Below, one piece after another: positions 44,501 through 55,900 of a DNA stretch of 64,000 nt; position 1 is the first letter of the stretch, and every line of letters starts with the position of its first letter. Under the pieces are notes generated by a model, which was not told where the DNA came from, did not search any database, and saw only the letters and a program-made list of their open reading frames with translations. This DNA comes from Pterobdella sp. o SKG-2022 (lineage: Eukaryota; Annelida; Clitellata; Hirudinida; Piscicolidae). The stretch lies in NCBI GenBank assembly GCA_964035795.1, contig OZ038326.1:4916889-4980888 (forward strand). The letters are read 5' to 3'. Both the position numbers and the translations under genes were made by a program.

Positions 44501-44621
44501 TTACACAGCAGCATGGGCAGATTATTACAGGTCTCAAGGAATGCACCAGCATGCAGCAGCCCTCATGCAAATGTCCTCAGGGGTTCAACTAGCACCAAAT
44601 AACCCTCAACCTCCTACCTAA
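40124..44621 (+). CDS. Far upstream element-binding protein (FUBP/KSRP family), four KH domains
   Basis: Nuclear single-strand nucleic-acid-binding regulator of transcription and mRNA splicing or decay. Fifteen exons: 40124-40165, 40247-40322, 40425-40460, 40513-40552, 40608-40822, 41585-41714, 41790-41940, 42341-42439, 42503-42565, 42637-42684, 43022-43120, 43202-43309, 43369-43495, 43749-44357, 44488-44621; 658 aa. Seen: N-terminal helix FEDALARARQIAAKIGG, typical of FUBPs; KH GxxG loops LIGKGGEQI (KH1), LIIGKSGETI (KH2), LVIGKGGEMIKK (KH3) and IIIGKGGETIR (KH4); then a Gly/Met/Gln-rich linker and Tyr-rich motifs AWAAYYAQYYSQ and YTAAWADYYR, the C-terminal activation repeats. Introns 5, 7, 10 and 13 carry snoRNA-like sequences, so the gene looks like a snoRNA host. 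Polyadenylation signal at 44874. Confidence 0.95.
41052..41170 (+). ncRNA. C/D-box-like snoRNA candidate, copy 1 (FUBP intron 5)
   Basis: C box ATGATGA at 41059-41065, D box CTGA at 41159-41162, and internal CTGA at 41109-41112. A closely similar copy lies 286 nt downstream with both boxes kept. The terminal stem is weak here. The distance between boxes (about 100 nt) is long for the class. No target identified. Confidence 0.5.
41335..41457 (+). ncRNA. C/D-box-like snoRNA candidate, copy 2 (FUBP intron 5)
   Basis: Same architecture as copy 1: C box at 41345-41351 and D box at 41445-41448. Flanking GAAAT and ATTTC can form a terminal stem. The stretch GCAGGGCCGTAAAGGCTGAA around the internal D'-like box is identical in the two copies, as expected for a conserved guide. 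Confidence 0.5.
41504..41552. repeat. TA dinucleotide microsatellite
   Basis: (TA)n of about 50 bp just before FUBP exon 6. It creates spurious Tyr-Ile frames on both strands. Confidence 0.9.
41992..42058 (+). ncRNA. C/D-box snoRNA, U59/snR54-like, copy 1 (FUBP intron 7)
   Basis: C-like box GGATGAA at about 41994, D' box CTGA 42025-42028, C' box TTGATGA 42034-42040, D box CTGA 42050-42053. The 13 nt directly before D' (GACTTTCGTTCTT, 42012-42024) are complementary to AAGAACGAAAGTC of 18S rRNA. The fifth base from D' pairs with the A methylated under U59 (human Am1031) or snR54 (yeast), as I recall those assignments. Confidence 0.72.
42200..42271 (+). ncRNA. C/D-box snoRNA, U59/snR54-like, copy 2 (FUBP intron 7)
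   Basis: Canonical C box ATGATGA 42205-42211, D' CTGA 42237-42240, C' TTGAGGA 42246-42252, D CTGA 42262-42265, and terminal stem TGAAT/ATTCA. The guide GACTTTCGTTCTT (42224-42236) is identical to copy 1. This is the better preserved of the pair. Confidence 0.8.
42730..42851 (+). ncRNA. H/ACA-box snoRNA candidate (FUBP intron 10)
   Basis: Hairpin 1: outer stem GCACAA/TTGTGC, internal loop, inner stem ATGTGCAA/TTGTACAT. Then H box ATACAA. Hairpin 2: outer stem ATCTCA/TGAGAT, internal loop, inner stem TCTGGCC/GGCCAGA. Then ACA at 42846-42848, three nt before the likely end. Each internal loop can serve as a pseudouridylation pocket. The order hairpin-H-hairpin-ACA is complete. Confidence 0.75.
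43538..43665 (+). ncRNA. Possible second H/ACA snoRNA (FUBP intron 13)
   Basis: Hairpin 1 is convincing: outer GCATA/TATGC, inner CCTGTG/CACAGG with an internal loop. An H-box-like AGAGTA follows at 43594-43599. Hairpin 2 is weaker (TCAC/GTGA) and the ACA could be at 43658 or 43666. Confidence 0.42.
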
Positions 44622-46166
44622 TTAACTGTGAGTCATTTATTTATTAGTGTGTGCATGTGACGGTTGTAAATGATTTTTTTGTCGTTTTTATAGTTTGCTT
44701 TTATTTATTAACTGTTTTTCTATCTTTGCCATTTCCCATAATTCTTTGAACAATTGATAAACTTTGTGAATGAGAGGAAAGATTAAGATTGAGATAAATG
44801 TCAAATGAATTTCATAACATTGAGTTAATCCATCCATAACCATGAATTATAAATTTTGAAATCAATTGAATCAAATAAAAGCATGAATTCATAAACAATA
44901 ACCATTCAATTCTACGAATTTGAACTTATAAAAATAATTATAAATTTGAAATACGGATGATAGTTGCTAAAGGTAGCCCTAGAGTAAAGTAGAATAACCT
45001 GGATTATAATGGCACCTTAAGTCGACTTCCTGACTTGAAGGGTTAATTTACTCTTTTACCCATGGATTCATACCCATTCATTATAACACTGAATTTCATA
45101 AATTTCAACAAAAATCCATTCAAAATAAAACTTGAAGAAAGCTCAGATAATTATCAAAAATTAGATTTAAGTGAGGTGCCGCCAAATCTATCAGCTGAAT
45201 TTTCTTATATTTTTTTTATGTCAATGCGAGTATTTTTGGGTTATATGAGTTTATGAACTTTGTGTGTGTTGATCTTATGGATCAAATTAACCAAATCACT
45301 ACGATTAACTCCCGTTTGCAGGATATCCAAAGTTGCAAGATTATTATCAGATTTTAAAGGATTTTTACCATTTGTTAAATTAATGAATTTTGAATTATTT
45401 ATGACAAAAACCAAGAGTCAACGTATGGTGAGTTTTTTTATTCATAAATTAACTCCATTTTTGTCGATCAGTGAATGTTACGTGTAATAAAGTCTTTGTT
45501 GGATCTTTTTCATGTTCAGATGGTCGAGTCAATTCGTGTTTCACTCGAAAAACGTTTACTTTCGGCTTTGCGTTTTGGTTCTTGTTCGATGTTCGCGATT
45601 TATTTACTCGGCTGTAAACCGCAATCATGTATCTGGATAGTCTTAAAAACCTTACTCGTGTAATTTTCAGCTGTTGATCTGTTGCTTAATGGACGGTGAA
45701 AAGCTTGTTCTAGTTCAGGGTTACGGGATCATGTCCTATTTTGAAAATATTAACCATCTTCATCGTCGCTTCGAGGTTTGGGCCCAGCCTGGCGAGAGAA
45801 AACTAGTGTAATACTCCGTGTGCAGCTCCCCAACAATTATCGAAAAAATGAATGACTGGAGATTTACTAAAAAACAAATTTTCACATTTGTACCGTTAAG
45901 GGTAGCAAGACTGAATTCTATAGAACTGCGTTGGTATCTTTTAACGTCATGCCATGGTCAAGGAGATAGAACCTCATACCCATTTATTTTGCACACTACA
46001 TTTTACCAAGAATTTGAGTTATACTGAAAAATTCTATATAAATAAAACATTACATTTAAATCCAAATATTTAAAAAAAATGAAAATTCTATAGTTTCACT
46101 AAATGCTAAAATGTGATATAAATCGAATCCACAATTGCTTGACACCGTCATCACGTTAATTACAAA
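44622..46166. other. Intergenic with a diverged duplicated repeat and unassigned frames
   Basis: 44950-45100 and 45890-46015 share ordered blocks (GGTAGC, then TAGAA, then CATACCCATTCATT or CATACCCATTTATT), so they look like two worn copies of one dispersed repeat. Between them, 45520-45810 has less AT-biased sequence with frames LLICCLMDGEKLVLVQGYG and FEVWAQPGERKLV. I cannot assign it: it may be a small gene or part of a transposon. Confidence 0.45.
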
Positions 46167-48661
46167 ATGCGGCTTCTTAGACAACTGAGGTTTGTCAAAA
46201 TCATATTTTAATTTTTTATTTATTTTTTACATCTATGCTCATCTACTGTTACAGTAACAAGTTCATAACCACCCATCAACGCCTTTTCTCGATGACACCA
46301 AAGCTTGATCAAAAAACAAATGACGTTCTTATTGAAATTGTCAAAGACAAAGCAATTATTACACTGAACAGACCCAAAGCTTTGAATGCTTTGAGTCTTC
46401 CGATGATAAGAGATATTTATCCAAACTTAATTGTTAGTAGAAATCTTTTATAAAAAAATTTATTTTGAGGTATTAAAGTTTAATCTAAATTTTTTTAATA
46501 GAAATGGCAAAAATCAGACGAACTCAAATTAATAATTATAAAAGGAGAAGGTGAAAAGGCTTTCTGTGCTGGAGGAGATATAAGATGTAGTATTTTTTTA
46601 TTCATTAAATTCCTCTATTTAATATTTAGTTGAACACATAAATTTACATTTCAAAACAGCAATGGCAGAGCCAGGTTGTGATCCAAACCTTGTGAAAGAT
46701 TTTTTCAGGGAAGAATATATGCTCAACCATGCTATAAGTTAGTTTTGCTTATAGATAAATACTAAGTACCGATTTAATAGAAAATCATTCTATTTCAACA
46801 ACTAAAAATGAATTTTGCAGGTATTTCAAAGATTCCTTGGATAGCTCTTATAGATGGGTTTACCTTTGGAGGAGTTTGTGATTTCAAATTTAATTTTAAT
46901 CAATAAAGCTTTTTTTTCCTAGTTCATTTTTTTTGGATAAAAGTTTTTAAAGTTTGAATTGAGAAATTTAAATTTCTTTTTGACTTAGGGAGTTGGTTTA
47001 TCTGTTCATGGGCCTTATAGAGTAGCTACAGAACGTTCTGTATTTGCTATGCCTGAAACAGCTATTGGCTTATTTCCTGATGTGGGTGGAGGATATTTCT
47101 TACCTCGAATGTCTAATTCATTGGGAACTTTTTTGGGACTGAGTGGATACAGACTCAAAGGAAAGGAGCTTCTTCATGCTAACATTGCCACTCATTTTGT
47201 TGACTCTGCACAGGTTGTTGTTTATTCATTAATCATTTTAATTTTTATATATTTCGTGAAAAAATGGAATAAAACTCAACAATTATCTGGTTTGTGAATA
47301 AAGGTTTTTTAAAATGGAATTTAAACTCAATAATTAAAAGCTGGATAAACTTGAAAAAGACTTGTTGGCAGTCAGTTCTTCAAATGAAATCAGCTCTGTT
47401 CTGCAAACACATCAAAACAAGGTGGCCATTCAATGTTTATCAATATATTAAGTTCAAAATATATTATATGAAGATTTTTGATTAAATATATAATTCAAAT
47501 AAATATATCAAACATTAAGAAACTTTTGATAATTCTCAGGCAACACATTCCATGGACTTTTCATTGGAAGACAAAAGGAATATCATAGGAGAAATTTTCA
47601 GTTCATATGATTTTGAGGAGATTCTGAAAAGACTGGAGGATCATCAAGGGAGCCATAAGGAATGGTGTCAAAAACAACTGAAAAATCTCCTTAAAATGGT
47701 TTATATCATATAGATTTGCCACTGTATTGATAAATTATTTTCAAATTCATTTTGCCACATAATTAAAAACCGATTTTCATATGGTTTTATTTTTAAAAAA
47801 GATTTGAGTAATTCACATGATTGGATGTCAGGGAGTTGAATCAAATATAGATCTTAATCCCATTTATGTATGAGATAAAACCATAAATCAAAGTAGTTTT
47901 AACACCATTTCAGTGTCCGTCTTCCGTCAAAATCACTTTGAGACAACTGCAGAAAGGTGCTCACATGAACTCTTTGAAGGCAAGTATTTAAGCTTTTACC
48001 TTGTAGTTTCGAGAGTATTATTTAATCAAGTTAATCTTTTTTCGATGAAATGCTTCTTAATTTAGTTTCGAAGGTATCGACAGTAACGAATAAATGTAAC
48101 TCATGGAAAGTTTTTAGCTCAAGAAGTTATAATAGATTTTTCAAAATATATAATTACTATATATACCATTTAATTGGCGTGAAACGTGAATTCAAACTTT
48201 TCATGTCTAATAAAATGAATAATAATGTAAAGTAAGCAAGGTAGATGCACAAACACAGGAGGTGCTTGAGATGGAGTACCAGGTGACTCAGAGGGTTGTT
48301 CAGAGGAAGGACTTCTTTGAGGGAGTTAGAGCTTGTAAGTTGTTAAATGTCTCGAGTTTTAAAAAAACTGTTATAGCTGTATATAAAATTGCTTCAATGT
48401 GTATTTATAATAGTTGTTTAGATTCTTGCAACTCTCACAATCATCAATCAGATCTATTTGGAAGCATAAATTATTGGCAATTCAAAGAATAGATAAAATC
48501 TATAATCTTCATTCGTATTAAATTAAACAGTGTTGATAGATAGAGACAACAACCCGAAATGGGACCCAGCCAGCCACACTGAAGTAACCAAAGAACTAGT
48601 TGAGAGCCACTTTGATCATCTGCCTCAAGACCAAAAACTCGTTATCAACCACGATCTTTGA
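46167..48661 (+). CDS. HIBCH: 3-hydroxyisobutyryl-CoA hydrolase, mitochondrial
   Basis: Valine catabolism: hydrolyses (S)-3-hydroxyisobutyryl-CoA in the mitochondrial matrix. Eleven exons: 46167-46189, 46255-46432, 46502-46586, 46660-46737, 46821-46873, 46989-47213, 47341-47421, 47540-47698, 47914-47979, 48259-48334, 48531-48661; 384 aa (the human protein has 386). Seen: Arg-rich presequence [25 protein letters not shown]; oxyanion motif [29 protein letters not shown]; catalytic block [20 protein letters not shown] with the Glu and Asp of the family; C-terminal [11 protein letters not shown] and [15 protein letters not shown]. Intron 9 uses a GC donor (AAG then GCAAGT). It converges on METTL14, with stops 233 bp apart and a shared polyadenylation region. 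Confidence 0.96.
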
Positions 48662-48819
48662 GCGCCCACTTTTTATTTTAAAGTCTTAATCATGAATTTG
48701 TATCATCGGTGTTATTCTTCTATTGGACATTTAAAATATTATCTTATGCTAATATTGTTATAAAAAATTATTTCATTTTCAAAGTATATTAACTTGTAGA
48801 AAGTGACGTTTTTGAACAT

Positions 48820-48833
48820 TTTATTAAAATAAA
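48820..48833. terminator. Back-to-back polyadenylation signals for HIBCH (+) and METTL14 (-)
   Basis: TTTATT at 48820-48825 is AATAAA for the minus-strand gene. AATAAA at 48828-48833 serves the plus-strand gene. They are separated by two bases inside the 233-bp interval between the convergent stops. Confidence 0.7.
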
Positions 48834-48894
48834 AAACAAACAAATCGTGACAAATCATTAAAAATGAAAGAAAAATTAGTTAACTGACAACACT

Positions 48895-51320
48895 TCATCT
48901 GGACACATTCCAGGTCACATTATTCATGGTGGGAGGCACGTGCATGATGACGGGTGCAGGATTGGGCGGGATGAACTGCACAGGAGGTGCCATCATCATG
49001 AGGGAGGGTGGAGGCATAATGGGTAGGCCTGCAGAACCCGCAGATGCTTGCTTGTTAGCGTGGATTCCCATCTGATTTCTGTTTTGGGAAGAAACTTTGG
49101 GTGGTGGAGATTTTGGTCTGAGTCGTTCAATATCTTCAGTGCACCCCGTCAATGAACCCCCTTCAGCATCAGTGAAGAAGTTGTTGTATCGGCCTGAATC
49201 AAAGTTGCTGCTGGTGAGATGGGGGCCGACTGTGAGCCAACCTGGTCTTACTGATGCATCCTTGCCAAACAAATGCAACCGCCTCCTACCCAGACAAAAA
49301 TGTTCAATGATGTGGAAGATTTCTTGAGGTTTGTCATCTGAGTTGTTGGGTGGTTCCTCCTCAATGATGAGGTCAATGTCCACATTGGCATGGATGAACT
49401 CACCATCGGTACTCCTCCGAACTGTGCCCTTGATTCCCATCAAGCAATGCTCCTGTTATCAAGTTATAAGCTTGTAACTATGTAGCATTAGTGGTAGTAT
49501 TTCAAATATACTGCAATGGTTAAAACATGGAATACATGTTCAAGTACTCTATGAAATGAAATCTTACATACGAACTTAATATCTATATTTTTTGAACTTT
49601 TACTTATAATTAACTGCTGCTCCAAAAACAACACCTTAGATCTCTGAAATATGGACTTGAGACCATAGTTCTTGTCAGGACCGGATCTTTTAGCGTTAGT
49701 CTTGATCCAGCAAATATCTTCACATCTTCTAAAGCCCCACTTTTTGAGACATTGACGACCCGCATCCAAACCACTGCTTGAACCACACCACATCCATAGA
49801 AATGACCTGCTAGATGCTATCTGCTCTATGGCTAGGTTTTCTATCTGTTAGAAGTGGTGATGTGAATGTGTTGTGAAGATTCATATTTTATTTATATATA
49901 TATTTTTAGTTATTATAATTTATTTTTTCTGATGCTGAATTTATGATAACCAAAATGAACAAGAGAATTATAATAAACAATAAAGTAAATATCTAAGACT
50001 ATAATTACACTTTAAAAAATGGGGAAACATCATGATTAAAACAGATAGTGATCAATAACATCAAATATAAAGGCTTGAGCAAAATGTCAATTGAATATGA
50101 TAATACTAATTAAATAAAAATCCAACTAAACCTGTTTCCAGCTCCAATGCTTGTAGTTGACATCATGTATTCCCTGATACTCTTCCAGTGGAGGCTCAAG
50201 CAGAATAACATCAAACTTACAGTTGAGATCTGACAGATTGAATGTTTCCAAGTCACATTTTAGGTACATGGGTGCTGTGTTTGTTCGTTGGATCAACTCA
50301 TCTTTCTTTATTATCAATTCCCTGAGTTTTGGATATTCTTCAAAGCGGTTTTTGAGACCTTGGGGTTATTAGATTGGTTGAGGTGTTTATGGAAATTTAA
50401 CTCAAATAATAACGTTGATATTAAAAATTTATATAACACAAAGAAAAGCAACTTTTTAGTGAATATGCTAGTTTTATAATAGAAACAAAAAATAAGGTTT
50501 ATTGAGAAACTTAATAAACGAAGCTTTTCATAAGAGTATCTTACATTATCTACCACACTAGATAATGTAAGATACTCTTACAAAAAGCTTTGTGTATTAA
50601 GTTTCTTAATAAACCTTAGTGTTTGTTTCTATTATATTGATTTCCGGCTATTTTATGTCAACATGCTAGCTTTAGATAATAAAAGTTATTTATAGAAGTC
50701 TCTACTATTATTATTATTAGTTATTCTGTAATTTTTGAAATATACTGTGCATTTATTTCACAATAACAACAACAATAAGTTATTCACCGACCAACATCTC
50801 TGATAAAATTTTGTGGTCTGTTTCCTGTGTCAATGTAATGCTGACAATAATCATTTTGAGGAGTGTTCTTATGTGACGTTTTTTTAAAATTTTCTTCCTT
50901 TGTTACATCCTCAACTTCTTGTTTAACATCATACTCTTCTATAAGTTTCCTTCTTTTCTGTTTTCTTTAACAAAGAAAAATTTTTAACCAAGAAATTTAA
51001 AGTTTTTTTTTTGAATTTGAATAGTTATCACTTACAATTTAGCTAGTAATTTTTTTCTTTCTTTTAATTCATCTTTTGTTTTAGTAAGCGTAGACAATTT
51101 TCTTGGCTCTGTGATCTTCAGCTGAAATCAAACAGTTTTTTATAATTTGCTTATTTTAAATAAATTGCAATATTTAATGTTATACTGATAATACCAGCAT
51201 TTATAATAGGTTAATTTAACGCGAAAAGTAAAGAAGAGTCGGCACATATTGAGATAATAAGATTTGTCTTGTTTTCCATCTTCGTTGCCTCTCTTTGAAA
51301 CGATCGTAAATTGAGTTCAT
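48895..51320 (-). CDS. METTL14: METTL14, non-catalytic subunit of the m6A mRNA methyltransferase
   Basis: Partner of METTL3; supports RNA binding in the nuclear N6-adenosine methyltransferase. Six exons, 5' to 3': 51320-51246, 51121-51036, 50964-50792, 50358-50132, 49844-49635, 49452-48895; 442 aa (human 456). Exon 1 ([19 protein letters not shown]) was placed by similarity to the family start. Seen: [45 protein letters not shown], with the EPPL that replaces the catalytic [72 protein letters not shown]. The C-terminal Arg-Gly repeats of vertebrates are missing, replaced by a Pro/Met-rich tail. It shares a 255-bp head-to-head interval with MRPL52. Confidence 0.96.
50476..50643. repeat. Foldback element in METTL14 intron 3
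   Basis: An almost continuous palindrome: the left half holds ATAATAGAAACAAAAAATAAG, CGAAGCTTTTCATAAGAG and TATCTTACATTATCTA; the right half is its inverse. The centre is near TCTACCACACTAGA. It carries the family A core CGAAGCTTTTC. Confidence 0.88.
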
Positions 51321-51575
51321 AATAAACTTCAAGCCGGCCTTGACAAAATTATTTTCATAAAAGCTTAAACTCTATTTTACAACTCCGAGTAAATAAGAAC
51401 TTAAATACAAGTAATCGAAAACAAGTATTGTTTCACTAATTAATTCATTCATAATTGAAAAAAATATTTTAAAATAAGTTTTAGAGGAATTTTACAATTT
51501 CAATTGCATTTCAAAAAGCACAAGATATTTGTTCGGTGGAATGATAATAAAAAACATTAAAAATAACATTCACAA
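51321..51575. promoter_or_regulatory. Bidirectional promoter interval, METTL14 / MRPL52
   Basis: The two start codons point away from each other across 255 bp, which must contain both promoters. I see no clear TATA box or named motif in it. Confidence 0.6.
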
Positions 51576-52197
51576 ATGTCTTTCAAGATAATCCTTAGAA
51601 GTTTTTCTATTAGCAGAAATCTTTACGCTGGAGAAAAGTGGAGACTCAAGTAATTTCTTTTCATTATTTTTAGATGAATTTCAATACACACAAATATAAT
51701 AATTATACCTGAATACTGCTGCTAAATAATAAATTTCAAAGGAATGGTTTAGCTCAAAAAGGATTTGAGTATGGTCCTTTAACAGAAATTCCTGATTGGT
51801 CATATTTAGGTAATTTTGTTACATTTAGTATCATTATATACATGACTTGAGCAAAAAACCCAATCTAATGAAGTTATGTTTCGATTTTATTAGTTTTTTA
51901 TATTTTGAATATAATTTTCTAGATGGAAGGCTTTCACCCATCAACAATAATGAGGCCAAAAGAAGATTAAAAAATATAAAACTTGCAGTATGAAAAAATT
52001 CTTTCCATGAATACTATTTAAAAAATGCTTTAATCTAACTAAATAATTTAAATCTTTAGGAGAATGCTGTAAGAATGATAGGTGAAATGAAAGAAGCTCA
52101 GAGTAGACATAAAAGAAACCTTACTCCAAAAGAAAGACTTGAAAGACATAAAATATATTTGCTTAACAATTCAAAAGATCAAAATAAAGCTTACTAA
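51576..52197 (+). CDS. MRPL52: Mitochondrial large-subunit ribosomal protein mL52
   Basis: Component of the mitochond­rial 39S ribosomal subunit. Four exons: 51576-51649, 51742-51809, 51923-51987, 52060-52197; phases join to 114 aa (human 123). Seen: basic presequence MSFKIILRSFSISRNLYAG; GEKWRL; the family signature KGFEYGPLTEIPDWSYLDGR (human equivalent YGPLTELPDWSYADGR); then a Lys/Arg-rich helical tail (EAKRRLKNIKLA, TPKERLERHKIYLL). It lies head-to-head with METTL14. Confidence 0.92.
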
Positions 52198-52963
52198 TTT
52201 TTTTTTCCACTTCAATTTCTTCCAGTTGTCAAATTGTAAAAATATCAACACAAGATCGGGTCAAAATAAAAATTTTATTTCTATTATTTTGAGTTTTACA
52301 TGTCCTTTCAAAAAGTTTCTCATAAATCAAGGAGTATATTTTAATATATTCAAAGTTACTAAAAACATACGATGGTTTTCATTATTAAATATAAAAACAG
52401 GTAATATTCGGTTTCTCAAATACTCTAATTCGTATATATTCAAAATGAAAATAAACATCAAAAAGTGTTTATTTTGAAAAAGTTTTGAAAAATTTTATAG
52501 ATTTTTCTAGTAATTTCATCGCATTTGATATTTTGAATAAAAACAATCGACGGTTTCTTCAATCAATTTTGTAGCTTGAATAAATATCAAAGCGTCTTCT
52601 AGGCTAAATTTCTTAGTTTTTCAAAAAATGTTTCTCAAAATTTTAGAACACTTGAGACGTCCCAAAATTTTTAAGTTAAAAAATTTTAATAATTTAGATA
52701 ATATTAACATTAAAATCAATAACATACTTCTTGTCAAACATTAAGTGATGCTATGAAGCAGAATAATGTTGATGATGTAACCTTGCATGATAGCTTTCAA
52801 TTAGCCAATGTTAAAAAACAAAGCTTATTGTGAACAGAACTGACAAAATCAAGATGTTCTTTAAATAAATTCTTATATTTTTAATTGCGAGAGAATAAAA
52901 AGCATAAATGAAATTTTTTATTAATTAAAAATTTCAATATTCACCATTAATCATTTTATTTGT
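52198..52963. other. Intergenic, no gene seen
   Basis: AT-rich spacer between MRPL52 and the Ig-like gene. A 112-codon frame at 52139-52477 is an out-of-frame extension over MRPL52 exon 4 and its 3' UTR. Confidence 0.6.
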
Positions 52964-55900
52964 TCAAAAATAAAACCAAAACACCATCATAACCAAAAAC
53001 AGGGTCCAATTTTTTGTGGCAAATGTCGCCTTTGATGGACAAACACAACTTTCTGGAAAATAACATTTATCAATAAAACTGCTTTTCATACTTGAAAATG
53101 TTATGTTGATCTTAATAAACTAACTAGTGTTCTGAAATATCACTCATTTTATTGTAGCTTTTGGAAAAAACCAAAACATATTTTATCGTTCAAAGTCTTT
53201 CTACGATCGGTTCTCAATTGATAAGAATTATCAAAAGAAAGGTTAATATTTTGACTTTTAGTTGTATTTGTTAATAACTGAAAAAGAATTATGATTTTGA
53301 AACTCACTGTGTTGAATACCAATGTAATAAAGTTAGTAGATTTTAATAGTTATCAGGGCTAAAAAAACTTTTTAATCGCCAAATACCTTGCCTACATGAA
53401 GACGGAAGATCTTCTGTAAATTTAGATATATCATTAGAATATTCAATCTACCATTCAATATTTACTGAAACATTAAGTAAAGGCTTGAAACTATTAAGTC
53501 CACATACCACTGATTTCCACTTCTCCATACCAAGTGATGTTCGACATGACACCAGTAGCTGTGCATTTGACCTCGTGGGAACCAGCCTTTGCTATGCTGA
53601 ACTATGGTAAATGTAATGCATCCAATTTTGAACATGAAATTACTCAATACTGAAAATATAGTCACTCTCACGAAAATTTAATTTTGTACCTCTTTGTAGG
53701 AAAATCTCGCTTTATCAAGTTTCTTATAAAGTAAAATACGCTTATTTAAATATTATTATATCAAAATTTTTTACTTGTTTTTGTTCCAAACTTTTGAGTT
53801 GGAGTTGAATAATATCTTCTTCATTTTCTGGGTTCCACTGGTCAAAAGTTTGAACGTCAGTGTATGTTGTATAATGTTAATAAAGTAAGTGTGCTGCATG
53901 TTGCTACACTTGTAACGAAAAGCTTAGTGCTTTGTGAATGAAACTATTTAATTCCTTCTTATTTCTAAGTTCAAATAAAAAAAAACATAAATAATGACAA
54001 ATAGAAAAATATTTAATCAAATATTTCGGATTATCGAAATGACATCAATTAAAACCAAACAAATTAACTGAAAACACGAAGCTTTTCGTGAGTCAAACTC
54101 ACAACATCAAAGGTATAAGTTCATAATTTGAGCTTGACATACGAAATGCTTCGTGTTGTTGGTTGGTCTGTTTGATTTAAATTTTTTCATACAAGGCTTA
54201 TTAAATGCACTATAATCTAATATTTATAAAGCGATTTTCCGTATATCTCAAAGCGGTTCATACAACTTTAATCTAAAGAAAACACACTGTGTAACAGTTG
54301 CTAAAGAACGGCCTAACACGTGATTGAATTTAGTTGATTAAAATGAAACTTTTCTTATTATTATTGTCGGCCCCTATAGCTCAATGGTTGAGCATTAGAC
54401 TAATTATCTAAAGTTACCGGGTTGGATCCCGCGTAGGCCAACAATTAGCACCTGTTCCACAGTGTGTTTTCGCTACATTAAATTTGTAGCAAGCGCTTTG
54501 ATCTATAAGGAAAAGCGCTTTATAAATACAACATTACATTACATTACGTTACATTATTAGTTAAGAAATAGCAGCAATTTTTCTTATCTAAGCAGCACTT
54601 TTCTATCAGCTAAAATGATTAATAGTGAACGTTATCATGATCAAACAAATCTATAGTATGAATACAACCTTGCTACCTCAAAACTACTTGCACTGTTGTC
54701 CAGCAAGCTATCTTCACCGTTCAAAGCACAGTTACAATCATACAGAGGTGGAAAAACTTCAGCCTGACATCTAAAACAAGTTATTTAATATAAATTTATA
54801 AATTTCTAAGACTTTTGGTTTTGAGATACAGTTGAACAGAATCTCACGTGATAACTTCTCCAATTTTTGCTTGAGTTTTCCCGATTTCAACTTTTCTTAA
54901 AGGAACTAAGAAAAATGGTCCGTACGAAATTATTAATGATTGAACTTTTGGAAATTTGAAAAAAAATTATTTAAAAAAAATGAATTAATGAATAAGTCCT
55001 TAACTTAGTAAAACATCAAAAAGTTTATTTATGACAATAACATAATCACGAAAATTTTACACCAGGAATGAAAACCTTCAAAATTAAAATGAAAAAGTTC
55101 ACTAATTTTAAACTATGCACCTCCAATTTCACATCCCCAAACTCGACACCCAAACTTACATTGGACGTGGTGCAGTGTAACACTCTCCTTCATCACAGAG
55201 AACTTCCTGTAAACCTCCCTTCCTAGACCAGCTTGCTCGGGATGCAGATTGAACTCTTGAATGTTCAAGACACATTCCATATGGATCTTGCTGTCCAGGA
55301 TCACACCTGTTGAAAGTGGCTGCAAATGAGTCATATGGTTTGAAAACTTTTACAACTGATATCCTTGAATCAAACCTGTTTTTATATTATTATAATTCCC
55401 CACGTAGGTTGCTTTATGGCGCTATATGACTAACCGTTAGAATTAATATAATAGAAAAATTCTTGTTCAAATAATGGGTTATATACTTATAAAGTGCCCA
55501 GCCATCAAAATAATTAACGTTTCAACTATGCCCCATTTAACCATTGAATAATGAATCTAAACTACACACTACCTTGATATTGCACGAGTCTAGGGTTATC
55601 CAAAGACACAGCTTCATCTATTCTCAGCATTACCGGGGTGTTGGGCTGGGTAAAAGCCTCAAATGACTTGATGAATTTTCCATCTTTGATGAGATCTATT
55701 GAAAGCCTTGTGAAGTTGTACACATCCATGATGTAGAGAGATACACCGCAGTCAACTTTGATCGTTTCCCCTTCTTTGTATGTTGGCTTTTCTTCAGTGA
55801 AAAGTGACAGCTTATTCTCTGAAAAAAAACAAAATATATGGATTAAAATTAATAAAGAAAAGTTTTCGAAATTTTATGAACTCCACAAACTCAAAATATT

